Source of the DNA: Craspedostauros australis
Taxonomy: Eukaryota; Bacillariophyta; Bacillariophyceae; Mastogloiales; Achnanthaceae
Reading direction: 5' to 3'
DNA length: 64,000 bases
Assembly: GCA_026770025.1 (NCBI GenBank)
Contig: JAMXDE010000025.1
Location: forward strand, 434,001 to 498,000
The notes under the pieces are model-generated. The model searched no databases. It saw nothing but the letters and a program-made list of their open reading frames with translations, and had not been told where the DNA came from. The stretch's first letter is position 1, and every line of letters starts with the position of its first letter. This document shows positions 1 to 11,620 of this stretch, in pieces. The position numbers and the translations under genes were made by a program.

Positions 1-534
1 CGAAAAGGAATTCTTCTTGATGCTGTAATCCTGCACGGCCTGCGGGCTCCACTTGCCGGTCAGATCGTCCAAAGTCGTGCGGTACTTTTCGAATCCCATG
101 ATGGGCATGGAATACCCACAACTCGTCGAGATGCGGTGCACATCGATCACGAAGATGCCGCGAAAGCCCTTGTTGTTCAGCAGGACGGGCGCGAACTTGT
201 CCAGCAGATCGGACGCGGCGCGTTCCTTGACGACCAACTTCGCCGTGCCATAGAGGCGCAGCAATTTGGGCGGGCCTTGTTCCAAATTGCAAAAGAGAAG
301 CGTGATGCGTCCATTTTGCAGCACGTGCGCCGACGTCTCCGCACCGCTGCCCGTCAGATCGAGGTAGGCGACCTTGTGCGGACCCAGCACGACGACGGGG
401 GCGTTGGCGGCGCCTTTGGGCGAGACGTTGACGTGATGCTCATCGCTCGAGGGTGCGGTCGCCACGAAGAAGACCTTCTGTTTGGCGATGAACTTGGTCT
501 CGTTCGACGTGATTTCCTGCAGCACTTTGCCCAT
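1..534 (-). CDS. Pyridoxamine 5'-phosphate oxidase-like FMN-binding protein (partial, N-terminal 178 codons)
   Basis: The gene reads leftward from an ATG at 532-534 and leaves the window at base 1 without a stop. The start MGKVLQEITSNETKFIAKQK is followed by a VFFVATAP strand, HHVNVSPKG, a DLTGSG turn, NGRITLLFCNLEQGPPKLLRLYG written here in part, and later a SCGYSMPIMGFEKYR segment. This order matches the split-barrel fold of the PNPOx-like family: HVNVSPKG and LTGSGxET are family hallmarks. Such proteins bind FMN or a related flavin cofactor, but the substrate of this subgroup is not known, so oxidase activity on pyridoxamine phosphate should not be assumed. No intron is visible. The C-terminus and any targeting information there lie outside the window. 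The frame is clean and base composition is codon-like, so I regard it as a live host gene. Confidence 0.8.
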   Translation of the reverse strand, partial: MGKVLQEITSNETKFIAKQKVFFVATAPSSDEHHVNVSPKGAANAPVVVLGPHKVAYLDLTGSGAETSAHVLQNGRITLLFCNLEQGPPKLLRLYGTAKLVVKERAASDLLDKFAPVLLNNKGFRGIFVIDVHRISTSCGYSMPIMGFEKYRTTLDDLTGKWSPQAVQDYSIKKNSFS

Positions 535-2440
535 CGTTGATCGTTGTTGCGACTGTTGTTGTCGATGCTGATTGGGATGCGGCTAGGTTTGTGAGTGCCT
601 TTGTGTGCGGCACGAGTATGCTGCCATTTTGTGGCGACCAGGCACACCAGCAACACAGACACAGAGCAAAACGAGAAGCATGAGGTGCGATGGCTCTCTC
701 GATCTTTGATGCGGAGGATCGTAACGAGGATTACGCACGAAGGGGCGGTCTCCGTGGTTGGCCTTGTCTCCATCTTCGACTTCCTCACAACAGTATCCAC
801 GTTTCGTTTGTTCGTTGGCGCCATTGTTGTTCTTGGAACGATTTGGAAGTTGCGGAGTCGTGGATTGATGACGAGCGGGGAATCGACCCAATTGAATGTT
901 GAGCTCATTTTTTGGGATTGGACGAAAGGAACGGGCCAGATGCCGTCCACGATGTTGCTGTCTGGGAAGGGCAAGGCCATGACGATCGACAAGGGGTCAA
1001 GAGATGCTGTCCAACCCGTCGCTTTCTCGCTCTCTCCAGAGAAGATATTTTCCTCGAAGGACAGATCCGGACTCACTCCGTCAGCAGAAGACCTATCAGA
1101 TCCGAGAACTGATGTGTATGCAACCTTCGCTGAGGGGACGCTGCTCCACTCTTTGCATCAACAAAAATCATGCGGTCCCCCTGACGATCTTCTCCTCTCT
1201 TGCATGTGTGTACGCCACGGGGACAGTCGCCAATTGAGGAGAACAAGCATGCAGTCTCCGGCACACGTGAGTTTGGAGTCTGTACAAAAACTGTCTCATC
1301 CAATACATTCGATGCACAAACAGAAAACGGCATCGACATGCTCTCTGCCGGAGTACACACTGCATACTTCAGGGATAAAGAGATAGAATAGATCGATCGA
1401 TAGATAGATAGAGATAGAGAGCATCCATTCGATTGGTACGCAAACAAGGAGCACCATCAATGCCGAAGTCCTCATAACATCAACGCCTTGTCTTAGTGGT
1501 ACACGCTATGCAGAAGTGTGTCTCTTCTGCATATGACCCCATTCAGGATACGATCGTATAAAAATGCGGATTTTTGTTATTTTTACTTAAATCATCCTAT
1601 TATTTTGTAGATAGTATATGGGTTAAGTTACAAGCTTCTGGGCCTTGTAGTTAAAAAGTTTATAATTTTCGCATTAGTCTATGACTAAACACGTGAGGCA
1701 TGCGAACGTAGAGGGGCAACTTGGATTCGAAATTCTCAGTCGTGTTTCGACCAATGTCCAGTCGTGTCCTTCATCTACACACTCACATTTCGCGTGGGTG
1801 AGGTGGGTTGTTGCGAAACAATGTCGAGGATTTTGCAGTGGCAGTAGGCATGCTGAAGTTGCTGCTTTATCTGGGCTGTGGATCAGTTGTTGAGATCCAG
1901 AGTTGTGGGTTGGTGTGTAATCCAAAGCCTGACCCCCACCAAGACTGTCACACTGCCTTATTCTCGGTTCTGCCACCGTTCATGGCCCAACAGGTTGAGC
2001 TTCGTCCACGTCCCATTCAGCACACATTGCCTTCCCTCCATGTACCCACTCAATTGTACAGTCTCGCCCTTGCTTCAGGTCTATTCCCTGCCTGTGTGCT
2101 TGGACCTCCTCTCTGCTGGTCGTCACGAACAGTCATTGTTGGCTTCTGGCTGTTGTTCATCTGCTCTCCTCTCAACTTCTTGTTTCAGTGTCAGTGAACC
2201 TGCAAGCACTCACATCACAACACCAGAAACAACAAGTAAAACCACTGTCGCCACCAGTCTCTTTCCACACCATGCCAACGGCTCAGTAGATGGCCATGGC
2301 GTCCCATGTCCATGGGAGCAAAGCAGGTTCAGCAGGACTTTGTATTTACAAACAAACCTAAGTGTTCAATAAAATATATTTTACATACCAAAGGATAAGT
2401 CACTGTGCTTCATTGCACTATATATAACCCATGAATTAAG
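535..2440. other. Intergenic region with no recognised gene
   Basis: Upstream of the PNPOx-like gene. Several frames on both strands are open between 354 and 1386, but they overlap each other, lack convincing ATG starts and resemble no family I know; one plus-strand stretch near 740-850 would be hydrophobic. A short GATA-type simple repeat lies at about 1391-1420. From 1500 to 2440 the sequence becomes AT-richer with scattered stops, and I see nothing assignable. An unrecognised spliced gene or a noncoding RNA cannot be excluded. Confidence 0.5.
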
Positions 2441-5400
2441 CTTATTAGTGTGTGCCCAGCCTGCGCCGTAAACTTTTATGCCACCCGCTTTTATCTCGTG
2501 TAGGGCACGAGGCAGAACGGCTATCGAGTCAATATGTATGCATGCTCAGGGGATCACGACGGCCTCCACCTATCCTGCTCTCCACTATTCGTGGCTCTCT
2601 GGTAATATGTAAGGTGTATGTATTTGTGTACTCATGCAGGGAAATCCAGGGACAGCCTCGTTCACGATGGCCAGCTACCGCCATCGGCGGAGCCAAGTTC
2701 GGACTTCAACGGGAACTTTATTGCCTGGTATCTGCAGCACTCGGTGCACTTGGCCAAACCATATTGCGACCGTTCCCATATCTGTGGCTCCTTTGCCTGA
2801 CAGCTGTAGTTGGGCCCATATAGCCATGCTTGCCCCTCATAGTTGTGCTGCGTCTTGCAGGGTTGAGCTGTAGTCTCGCACCACCTGCCTCATGTGAGCC
2901 TCTGGCCCCTCATCAGTGCGATGCATCGCCTGATTGCGTTGGTGCCAATGCTCCCATGCCACCTTCCAGAGCCTGCGCACGATCCATGCCGCCCACCTTG
3001 CTGTGGACAGCCTGCGACCGATTTGCGCGTAGTACTGCTCCTGTAACTCGGTCCATGACCCCACGATCACGCCCGTGACCAGCCAATCCCATCCTGCCTC
3101 CTGTTGATTGTCCATCAGCTTTGCCTCAGCCCAGTTTGTGCATATGCGTCTAACAGGTCCCAGCCCTCTCAACACTTGCTTGGCATTGCTCAACTGTATT
3201 TTCGCAATGGCAGGATGAGTTGGCATCTTCCACATCGTGATCCTCAGCTGTTTCCGCTGCACTTTCCAAAATGCCATCGATTCCAGTGAGCAGCAGACCC
3301 AGAAGTGGCCATGAGTTTCCATCTTGCCGCACCTGGGGCAGCTGTCACTTGTCCTTGCCTTCTACCAAACCATCTGCATTCCCACAGCCACCTCCTGTAT
3401 TGTGAGCTCCGTGGTGAGCACCCTCTGTGTATTGGTGAGCTTGCCCACCACCTGTCGTTGCGCGCTTTTGTTGGCATCACCACCGATCACCTTCATGCCT
3501 CGCTCCCACCTGACCCTCGCCATCTCCGCCTCCACCACATCTCCAACAACACTGACATACGTGATGCTTGACCTGCGAACGCCTTGTCTTGCAATGTGCC
3601 ACGATCATGTCCCTGTGTTCTGGTGAGAGCTTCACGCATCGCCCTCTTCGAGCATTCGTCATCGCTGTACTGCGATCTGGTCTGTAGTGACATTCATATG
3701 CTCCCACACATCAAGTTCGTCAGGCTTCTTGTGCTCGTCCTGATGCCCACGCACGTGTTGTCCCACAAACGTTGTACTCAGCTGGCTTCGGACCCTCATG
3801 GCAGCCACCATCATGTCGTGACCAGGACTCGCCAGATCCGGTTCATGTACCTACTCCAGCACCTTCAGGGCTTGCAGGTTGTCACAACTTCAGCGCACCC
3901 GTCCACCTCGTATTCCAAACCTCTTCTCCATTTCCCAAACCGTCATCGGCGCACTGTAGATTCCCGCCAACTCCGCTTGCTGGGATGATGTCAGGCCCTC
4001 CCTCCACGAAACCTCAAAGGTTCCAAACACCATCACCTCCAGAGTCTCATCAGTGGCCATCGCCCATGCCGCCATTCCCTTGCCATTTTTGGCAGACCTG
4101 TCACTTCTGCCGACTGCTGTCTCTTCTCGTATACTCTGGGCCATATCTCTCCAGTCAACCTCACATCTGATGTGTTTCACAGCCCACAACTCGGTTTCGC
4201 CAAGATCCTCCCAGAAACTCTCCATCCCCTGGGTATCTGCCACCACGGCATCATCCCATTCACCAACTGTCAGCATCCGTATGCCATCTCCTTGCTTGTA
4301 GCCATCCACAGGGACCCTTCTCCATTTCCCACCTCTCCTGGCACTTGCCAAAACAGCTTCCTTCTTGACTTCATTGGAACCTCCCTCCATTCCATCCATC
4401 CCATCCATCCATCCCATCTATCCATCGCCATGGACCTGAAGCCTCCCAGTTTGCTCATTCTACCTCATGGAGGCCGCACTGCCTGCCTTGCTCCACTTGC
4501 CCAGCCGTAAACGATCCTGAAGCACGCTATTCCGACCCAGCATCTCCTTGAGCTTGGACCTCCATGTTGCCCAATACGCTTGCTTGAGCCGCCCAACTCT
4601 AGGCACGTTCACTTCACTGGCTTCCACCATCGCTCCATCATCTTCAAGGACCGCCTTCAGAATGCCTGTTCCATCCGCCGTAACGATCTCAGACATCCAG
4701 AACAACTTCATTGACCTTCGACACAGATTCACATGTCGCATTTCCTCCCTGTTAAACAGCTCCGCAATGGCTTCCATTATTGGGCAATCACCCTGCCTCC
4801 TTGGTTGTATCAGATCCTCCACCGTTCGCACTTCCAGCTGTGCTGCAGATGCTCATTCGGCCACACTTGCCCACCATGACTGTGGAACCACCATTGACCA
4901 CTTGCTTCCTACCGCCTGGAAGATTCGCATCATACCTGCACTTGTCGCCATGGCCTGGTAGGACGCTTGCAGGAGCCTCCACCATGCGTTGCTTCATGAC
5001 CAACTTGATAGGCTTGTCGAGTGCCGTCCCTTTTCGACTGGTGTGCGTTGTGAACGAGTATGCATTTTTGTTGTCAAGCGCCAGCAGTCAAAATGACGAT
5101 CCTTCCACCACTTCGAGTCCTTTGATCTCGACATCCGGAAATTCGTCTGCCACCATCAACATCGATTCGATCTGGAGCACCACGTACTTCCCAGTCTCCT
5201 TGTCATACTGCACCTGATGCATCTTGGCTTGCTCAGTCAGAGTGAACCAGTTCGCGCTGGTGGCTCCCACTTCCCATGTGCACCTCGCTGCCAGGGTGCT
5301 TACGATCGCCTCTGCCCTCACCAGATGCTCTGGGAGCATGTATGCGTAGGCGATGTCGGTCTTGCCATTCCAGGGCACCTCCTGCTTGTCAACATGGATA

Positions 5401-7353
5401 AACACCGGCCTCTTTGTGATCAGATGCACCTGATTGGCAAGGTTTGATCTCAGTGGTTCCTTGAATCCGTTGTGTCCAGCTCATCAAGGTCTTCGACCCC
5501 TCTGATTTGCACTTCCACCATCCTTCCCATTACCACTTTGTGCTTCCATAGCATCTTCTTCATGGCTGCCACTCCATCTGGGCCCAACGTCATTGCCATT
5601 GGATGGGGGATGAATCTGTTGCAGAGCTCTCCTGGCCCAATCTTGGAGATGTCATTGAACATCTCACAGAGGATTTTGGCGATTCTCACATGGAAGCGGC
5701 TGTCAGCTTCAAGCCTGAGAGCTTGCCAAGGTTGCACCTTGAAACTCCTCCCCATAGCTTTATGAGCATCTTGCCATTCCTGGCTGATCATTCCGTCCGC
5801 CCTGACTCTTCCCCCAACTTCGCCTTCGACTCCTGCAGCCTTCAGATGCTTGTTGATGATGGCGCATATAGCAGGTCCATTGGAAAAGTTCCCCGTGTAG
5901 GTGAGCATTCCAATTTGCTTTGTGTACTCCTCTTCATCCAGCAGTCTCTTGTACAGAGTCTGTCCAGTCGACTGGTAGAAGAAACTCAGCTGCAATCCTG
6001 ACTTTGACATGATGTCCTTTGGATCACATGTCATAGCAATACGCACTTGTGCCGCCACTGTTCGACCATTCAATGTTGCCTTCATCCTGCTCACGTACAC
6101 CATCAGCTCCTTCTCAGTTGTTGGAAATTGGTTGGCTTTGCCGATCACCTCAGTGGTGTCTTGCACCTTCCACACCATGAGGAAGATCATGTCATCATGA
6201 TCCTTGAGCGCCCCTAGCCATTGTTAAGTGGCTTCAGATACCTCTTCACTGGATTGCCACCTGATTTGACCAGTACTGTCATGTCAAATCTCTTCACTAC
6301 CATGCCTTTCTTCAGCGTATGCCTGGTCTTGCTCTCCACGGATGCATCGCTATCACTGTCTTCATCCGTTTTTGCACTGCTTGTGCTCCCTTCACTCTTG
6401 CATGAATCCTCATCTTCGTTGGACTCCTCACTCTCACTACTTGCGTTGTGCTCCATCGCCTTTGCCAAACGCTGTCCCTCCACCTCTATCGTGGTTGGTG
6501 TGCTGGTCATGAATTTGATTTTCTTCTGCTTGAGGTTTCTTGGTTGGACAATGTCGCTATCTCTCGTCTTTCCCTTCTTTCCACTCCCTTCTGCGGTTGT
6601 GCTCATCATGCTGCTTTTGGTTTCCCCCATTACTGCATCTTTGCCTTGGGGAACGAACGTGATGTCTGGGTACCGTGACCCCAACACATTCACAGCCGCT
6701 CTCTGCGCAATGGTGATCTCAGTCTTCCTCAGGAGCCCTCCTGAATTGGGAATCATCATGTCTTTCAGCATCATGTTTGGATCTGTCATGCTCAAGTCAG
6801 CAGCAAGTTGTTGGATCTGCTGTCGCCATTCGTCTGTTTTGGGCACTTGCGCTACACCAAATTTTTTTCTTCCATCAATGACCATGCTGATGAACACCTG
6901 CACTTCCTGCACCAGGATGGTGTGTTCTGTTTTCGCAGTTGCCTTCCTGGTCCACCTTTATTGTTGATTCATCATCCCTTTCACCAGGATATAGATCGAC
7001 CTGCCTTCCTCTGCCATCACTTCACAGTAGGAGAATGAAACAGCTACCTTGTGGATTTCTCCTGGCAGAGATTTCCACATGCTTGTCGTTGTCTTACGCG
7101 CAATGGAGACTCCTGCCTCACTTTCTCCTTCCACAAGTGTCAGCATCTTATCCCGTTTCTTGCTCTCAGCCTTCCTTGGCATGGTCTTGACAGCCCTTGT
7201 TTGTGACTGTCCTCCTCTGCGTATGCCGTTGGCAGTCTCCTTATGATTTACCATTGCTTTGCCTGCCATTGTTGCTGCTGTTGGCCTCACTTCTGTATCT
7301 TTTCTACAGTTGACACCCGTTGACGTCGGTGCTGTTTCGGTGTTTGCATTCAT
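2440..7353 (-). mobile_element. Decayed LINE-like (non-LTR) retrotransposon, RT core missing
   Basis: Read on the minus strand the element runs from an ATG at 7353 to about 2.8 kb. In order it holds an ORF1-like region (7353 to ~5088), a linker block (4831-4460), RNase H-like segments (about 4417-3700) and a C-terminal zinc-binding segment CPRCGKMETHGHFWVC (about 3350-3290). The last part also has a WDWLVTG block and a W-x-x-WHQRN motif (3322-2837). The zinc segment and the tryptophan-rich tail are typical of LINE ORF2 ends. No reverse transcriptase palm motif lies between 4831 and 5088, where it would be expected, so the RT core appears deleted. The ORF1-like part is broken by one in-frame stop (6958-6960) and frame changes near 6200 and 5440. 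It is an old, inactive copy. Family assignment below LINE-like is not possible by eye. Confidence 0.6.
5088..7353 (-). pseudogene. ORF1-like protein of the LINE-like element (broken)
   Basis: Three consecutive pieces in changing frames: 7353-6214 (with a TAA at 6958-6960), 6190-5450 and 5429-5088. The first piece has an acidic Ser/Glu/Asp stretch (about 6440-6350) and basic patches. The second has a folded-looking segment with FKVQPWQALRLEADSRFHVR followed by RFIPHPMAMTLGPDGV. Proteins with this PWQALR...IPHP pattern are repeatedly found next to retroelement pol genes in diatoms, and I do not know a biochemical role for them. They are presumably nucleic-acid-binding partners of the RT. With one stop and at least two frame changes this copy cannot make the full protein. 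Confidence 0.5.
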
Positions 7354-8325
7354 TTTGTAGAATACTATCTTTGCATGTTTCTACTGTGTTTGTTTTCCTG
7401 GTCCCTGGTGTTATGCTCCATAACACAATACTGTATTATTATATGATACTATATGATATAATATTATGTTGTGTCATATTCGCAAGTGTTGCTATTGCCG
7501 TGAACGTGGAAGTGGACGTGTAGGGATGCCACCACCAACACCGTGCTGTTTGACATCCCACGCACAAAGGAGGTAACGCACACCAGAGCCAAACCATCGA
7601 CAACACAAGGAATGAACGTAACACTGAACCTTTCACAACATACCATCGAGGCCGCTGGATACCATCTCAGTCTGGCATCGACCGTCGATGACGTCATCAT
7701 TTTCGTCCACGGTGAGGACAAGCCAGCCATGTATTTGTGTCGTAGAAGCTAGCTAAATATATCTAACCCTAATGGACAAGACGAAAAATTGATGTCTAAA
7801 AATATCACGTTTCAGTATCTCAAATCCGCAGAATAATACTCGACTTCGCTGAATGGGGCCATATCTCCACGTGACATCGCACAAGGGCATACCAACGCAG
7901 TTGTTCCTCCAGTCACATCCAATTGGACCGAGACATGGCGTTGACATGCGATTGCATATTTATACATGTCGTAGCGACAACAATGCGACAGATAGGAGAA
8001 TAACTGTTGCCGAAGATTAGTGCCCCCTTCGCGTCTCTGTGACTCGGATCGTCGTGTCGTCTGTTTCCTTCACGCCCCAACAAACAACAGAATCTTTTCA
8101 CGGGTGGACACAGCGCTCACACACGATCTTCGCTCACGACCAACACGTGCGGCGATGCCAACGTTCATTTTCTTCCTCATCACTCTTGCGCTTTTCTTCT
8201 TCCTCATCCAGCAGAACTGTTGTCTTCTCATAAGCTCACAGAGGAGAGTCAATCATCTCATTCGCCACCCCAGCCTAACACACGCATCCACACCATCATC
8301 AATCCAGATTGCCATATCCAACACC
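7354..8325. other. Intergenic region, AT-rich patch, leader of the zinc-binding gene
   Basis: 7430-7480 is strongly AT-rich with repeated tatgata-type words. Between 7540 and 7752 a plus-strand frame is open but begins at a GTG and has no recognisable product. The part from about 8155 to 8325 is open in the frame of the downstream gene and could encode a hydrophobic N-terminal extension (MPTFIFFLITLALFFFLIQQ), so it is either a leader that adds a membrane anchor or simply 5' UTR. Confidence 0.4.
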
Positions 8326-9042
8326 ATGGTCTCCAACTCCAAATCCAAAGCCGCCCGCGTGGCCCAAGTCAGCTGCGGCTGCGGCCAGATCGGCCTCGAT
8401 CTGCACGTTGCGCACAAGTCCTCGACGAAGCAGAAGAGCTTCATCTGCCACTGCCGCGATTGCATGAAGTTCGTCGACACGCTGTGGGGATCCGTGCGAG
8501 ACACGAGCCCCGACACCTTCACGAACGTCGTCGATTTTGCGACGCAGTCCGTGCACTACGTCGAATACGACGACTCACACATCCACGTCGTCAAGGGATC
8601 CAAACATATCGCTTTCCACAAGATCTTCGACGAAAGCCCCATCCTACGCATGTACAGCAAGTGCTGCCGCACGCCTTTGGGTTACCACCGCAACGACTCC
8701 ACCTTCCTCTACTGTCCCTTGATCCAACCCAAATCCAAGATGCACGACGATGAGATCTTCTTCGTGCCGCCGCCGCAGTACGGCATGCACCGTGCCTGCG
8801 CACCGCACGGCGTCGACGAACACCCGCCCACCCTGCCCATGTTCGCTGGCAGCAATCCGCGCCATAACAAGGTCAAGCTGATGGATCGCTTTCGCCGCAA
8901 ATCGACGCAGCCCAACGCACAGGCGATTCAGGTTCCGCATGAGGATGATGTGCGCGTTGGATTGAGCGTGTTGAAGATCCGACGATTCACCGTCGTGTTG
9001 GAGACGCAACAACAGGAGTACAAGATGAAGAGGCGGCTGTGA
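8326..9042 (+). CDS. GFA/Mss4-like zinc-binding protein (DUF6151-like), 238 aa
   Basis: The ATG at 8326 has a favourable context (caccATGg) and begins MVSNSKSKAARVAQ. Cysteine clusters follow: CGC at residues 17-19, CHCRDC at 41-46 and KCCRTPLG at 112-119. This arrangement is that of the Mss4-like fold used by glutathione-dependent formaldehyde-activating (GFA) domain proteins and the related DUF6151 group, in which four cysteines bind one zinc ion. The substrate is unknown. The C-terminal third (about 150-238) is basic. An in-frame ATG at 8155 would add 57 residues with a strongly hydrophobic segment. I prefer 8326 because the family begins shortly before the first CxC, but a membrane-anchored form is possible. 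The frame is unbroken, without introns, and two candidate polyadenylation signals follow. Confidence 0.7.
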   Translation: MVSNSKSKAARVAQVSCGCGQIGLDLHVAHKSSTKQKSFICHCRDCMKFVDTLWGSVRDTSPDTFTNVVDFATQSVHYVEYDDSHIHVVKGSKHIAFHKIFDESPILRMYSKCCRTPLGYHRNDSTFLYCPLIQPKSKMHDDEIFFVPPPQYGMHRACAPHGVDEHPPTLPMFAGSNPRHNKVKLMDRFRRKSTQPNAQAIQVPHEDDVRVGLSVLKIRRFTVVLETQQQEYKMKRRL

Positions 9043-9061
9043 ATCGATGATGTGGAGTGTG

Positions 9062-9092
9062 TGTAAGAGAGAGAGAGAGAGAGAGAGAGAGC
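9062..9092. repeat. (GA)n microsatellite
   Basis: About 14 uninterrupted GA dinucleotides directly 3' of the zinc-binding gene, within its presumed 3' UTR. Confidence 0.9.
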
Positions 9093-9168
9093 ATGCAGTG
9101 TGGTGCAGTGTCGTGGGGATGTGCACCACACTCATACGTCTCGTGCCAACGCATATGTGTACTTGCAC

Positions 9169-9190
9169 AATAAAGTAATGAATCAATAAA
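9169..9190 (+). terminator. Candidate polyadenylation signals (two AATAAA)
   Basis: AATAAA occurs at 9169-9174 and again at 9185-9190, 127-148 bases after the stop of the zinc-binding gene. This is a plausible 3' end in a eukaryote. It is a motif match only. Confidence 0.45.
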
Positions 9191-9801
9191 ATGTACTCCA
9201 GTTTGTTTGTAGCAGCATTGTGCGTCCCAGACGAGCATGAATGGCACAGCTATTAGTTGCTCCGGAACGGAACCAACGATGGCCTTTGATGCACTATTCT
9301 CGATTACTATTGTCGAGGCTTGATTACTTTCACCTCTTGGGTACTGTCACCTTTTCTTCATCAGGATTCGTCTTGATTTGAATTCAAAGACGTCATCTGA
9401 CGTTCTTCCACGCGTATAGAAGTACTCGATTTAGTCAAACAGGCAACCCAAATGGAACAATCGTCATCCATGATTCAGCCTAGTCGTGTTTCATCGGTTT
9501 CGTATTTCGCAGACAAACCAGAGACGCTTGTGCGCAAAGAAAGAGAACTGTGCGAACAAGACAACAGCACACACCACTCAACCCCATACTCGAGCACATC
9601 AACAACAGACATCGGATTGCCTCTCACATTCATCACACAGTGCATGATACGAGTACTCGTACGAATACAAGCCAGTGCAGACACCACCATCGATATCTCT
9701 GCCTCATAGTAGATAGCTCAGACAACACACTTTCTCGACAGCCAATCCAACGCCAATCGTCCAACATCAATCATCCAGCAACCATCGACCATCCTCTCAA
9801 C

Positions 9802-10863
9802 ATGCCGAATGTTACGAACGAACAACTCCTTGATGCTGCCGAGGCAGGCAACTTGTCGGTGTTGAAGGAATGGAAGAAGCAGAACAAGACGCAGAATGAA
9901 GGAGTTGATGTTAACAAGGTTACAGACGGGAGAGGTCGGACTCCCCTTCATTATGCATGCATGTATGGCAAGCTGGAGTGTGCCAAATACCTCATCGAAT
10001 CATGTGGGGCGAACATCAACTGCGAAGACAACGATGGCTGGACTCTCCTTCATCACGCATGCGCCAATGGCCACCTGGAGTGTGCCAACTTCCTCATCGA
10101 ATCATGTGGGGCAAACATCAACTGCAAAACCGAAGATGATTGGACTCCTCTTCATTGGGCATGCTACAATGGCCGCCTGGAGTGTGTGAAGCACCTCATC
10201 AAATCATGTGGGGCGAACATCAACTGCAAAACAGACGATGGTGAAACTCCCCTTCATAAGGTATGCCACTGGGGCGAGCTGGAGTGTATGAAGTGCCTCA
10301 TCGAATCATGTGAGGCGAACATCAACTGCAAAACAGACGATGGTTGGGCTCCCCTTCATTGGGCATGCTTCCATGACCAACTGGAGTGTATCGAGTACCT
10401 CATCGAATCAGGTGGGGCGAACGTCAACTGCCAAGACAGCGATGGTGACACTCCCCTTCATTTTGCATGCATATACAACCACCTGGAGTGTGTGAAGTAC
10501 CTCACCGAATCATGTGGAGCAAACATCAACAGCCAAAACAACTATGGTTACACTCCCCTTCACAAGGCATGCCGCAATGGAAACCTGGAGTGTATCGAGT
10601 CCCTCATTAGAGGACTTTCGCCTTCAACTCACCCACAACTGCAACAACTGCAGCAACGCGTACAACAAAACGAACACGAACACGAGAATGAACCATCACA
10701 AGAACAGCCGAGACACCAGTTGAAGCGGAAGAAGCAAGAGAATGAACACAAGCACAGTAGCCACAAGAGGACCAACATCAGCATTGGAGAAGACCGACTC
10801 AAATCCTTCCAAACCGAGAACAGGACAGACACCATCTTCTTGTGCGGACAGGGCGACGAGTAG
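9802..10863 (+). CDS. Ankyrin-repeat protein, unit 1 (353 aa; BTB part cut off by TAG)
   Basis: Starts at an ATG in the conserved context cctctcaacATG (MPNVTNEQLLDAAEAGNLSV). After about 46 residues come seven 34-residue ankyrin repeats of the form TPLHxACxxGxLECxKYLIESC, then a Gln-rich linker (QLQQLQQRVQQ) and a basic patch (KRKKQENEHKHSSHKR) that could be a nuclear signal. The frame ends DTIFLCGQGDE at a TAG. In unit 4 the same place reads GDEQQSIK and continues into the BTB domain. Sequence after the TAG still resembles BTB, but a further TGA lies at 11188-11190, where units 2 and 3 have CGA. Made as it stands, this would be an ankyrin protein without its BTB half. It is either a truncated live gene or a decaying copy. 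Confidence 0.65.
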   Translation: MPNVTNEQLLDAAEAGNLSVLKEWKKQNKTQNEGVDVNKVTDGRGRTPLHYACMYGKLECAKYLIESCGANINCEDNDGWTLLHHACANGHLECANFLIESCGANINCKTEDDWTPLHWACYNGRLECVKHLIKSCGANINCKTDDGETPLHKVCHWGELECMKCLIESCEANINCKTDDGWAPLHWACFHDQLECIEYLIESGGANVNCQDSDGDTPLHFACIYNHLECVKYLTESCGANINSQNNYGYTPLHKACRNGNLECIESLIRGLSPSTHPQLQQLQQRVQQNEHEHENEPSQEQPRHQLKRKKQENEHKHSSHKRTNISIGEDRLKSFQTENRTDTIFLCGQGDE

Positions 10864-11620
10864 CAACCAATCAAAGCAAAGTCTGAAGTCCTCATCATCA
10901 CCATCCTATCCATCGAGACACTGATCAACAAAGGGATCCAACATCAGCACGCGAATGATGGCACCGAAGACGGCGCGCCCCCCATGCAAGTAACCATCCC
11001 TCTTCCCAACCTTCAACCAAAACACGTCCGATACGTCCTCCAATGTATCTACAGAGGTGAGATATCCTTCAACAACAACACTCATGACAACACTGGCGAC
11101 GATGACGCAAACCAGCCAACTCCTATCCTCACTGGACAGCATGATCTGCAACAGCTGATCCTTGTGGCCAACGAGTTCGGCTTCTGGTGACTCAAGCTTG
11201 TTCTTGAAGCGGAGTTAGCCCACAAGCATCTCACAGAAGACAGCATGATAGATGTGTTGATATTCGCCGATCAACACAACTGTGTGATGTTGAAGGATGT
11301 AGCAATGAGGATGGCAGCTGAAAGTGAGAAAGATATGTTCGCTCATCCAGATTTCAGCAAGCTAATTCTACAGCATCAACTGATAGAAGACATCGATGTC
11401 CTCCGCAGTGGGGGAGCGGAGAGTGATGGAGTTGGTGATGAGTACAGCCGTATGTCCATGATGGAGCTGTACAAGGTTACGGATCAGGATGAGAGTACAG
11501 CACAACTGGATTCACACACGGATTGGGTGGCATTGGTGGACTTCGTCTGCTGTATGAGTACCAATTGATCCAAAGTGATTGAGACGGACGGTGCTGCTGA
11601 AGAAGAGGAGTGAAATGCCA
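10864..11620 (+). pseudogene. BTB/POZ domain remnant of unit 1
   Basis: Directly follows the TAG of the unit 1 ANK frame. Translation in the same frame aligns along its length with the BTB half of the unit 4 protein: a LIITILSIETLINKGIQ strand-helix, IPLPNLQPKHVRYVLQCIYR with RGEISF (the classic BTB LxYxYTGxI-like core), LILVANEFGFW, then LIFADQHNCVMLKD. BTB domains dimerise and commonly recruit cullin-3. A TGA at 11188-11190 interrupts it, apparently a CGA to TGA change. No start of its own is convincing. The 3' end converges on gene X. Confidence 0.65.

Noticed and set aside
354-1386. Long open frames on both strands (240 and 263 codons)
   Set aside because: They overlap in opposite directions, start at non-ATG codons and encode no recognisable domain. 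The right one partly covers the upstream region of the PNPOx-like gene.
8591-9186. Antisense frames across the zinc-binding gene
   Set aside because: Shadows of a clearly conserved plus-strand protein with codon-like structure.
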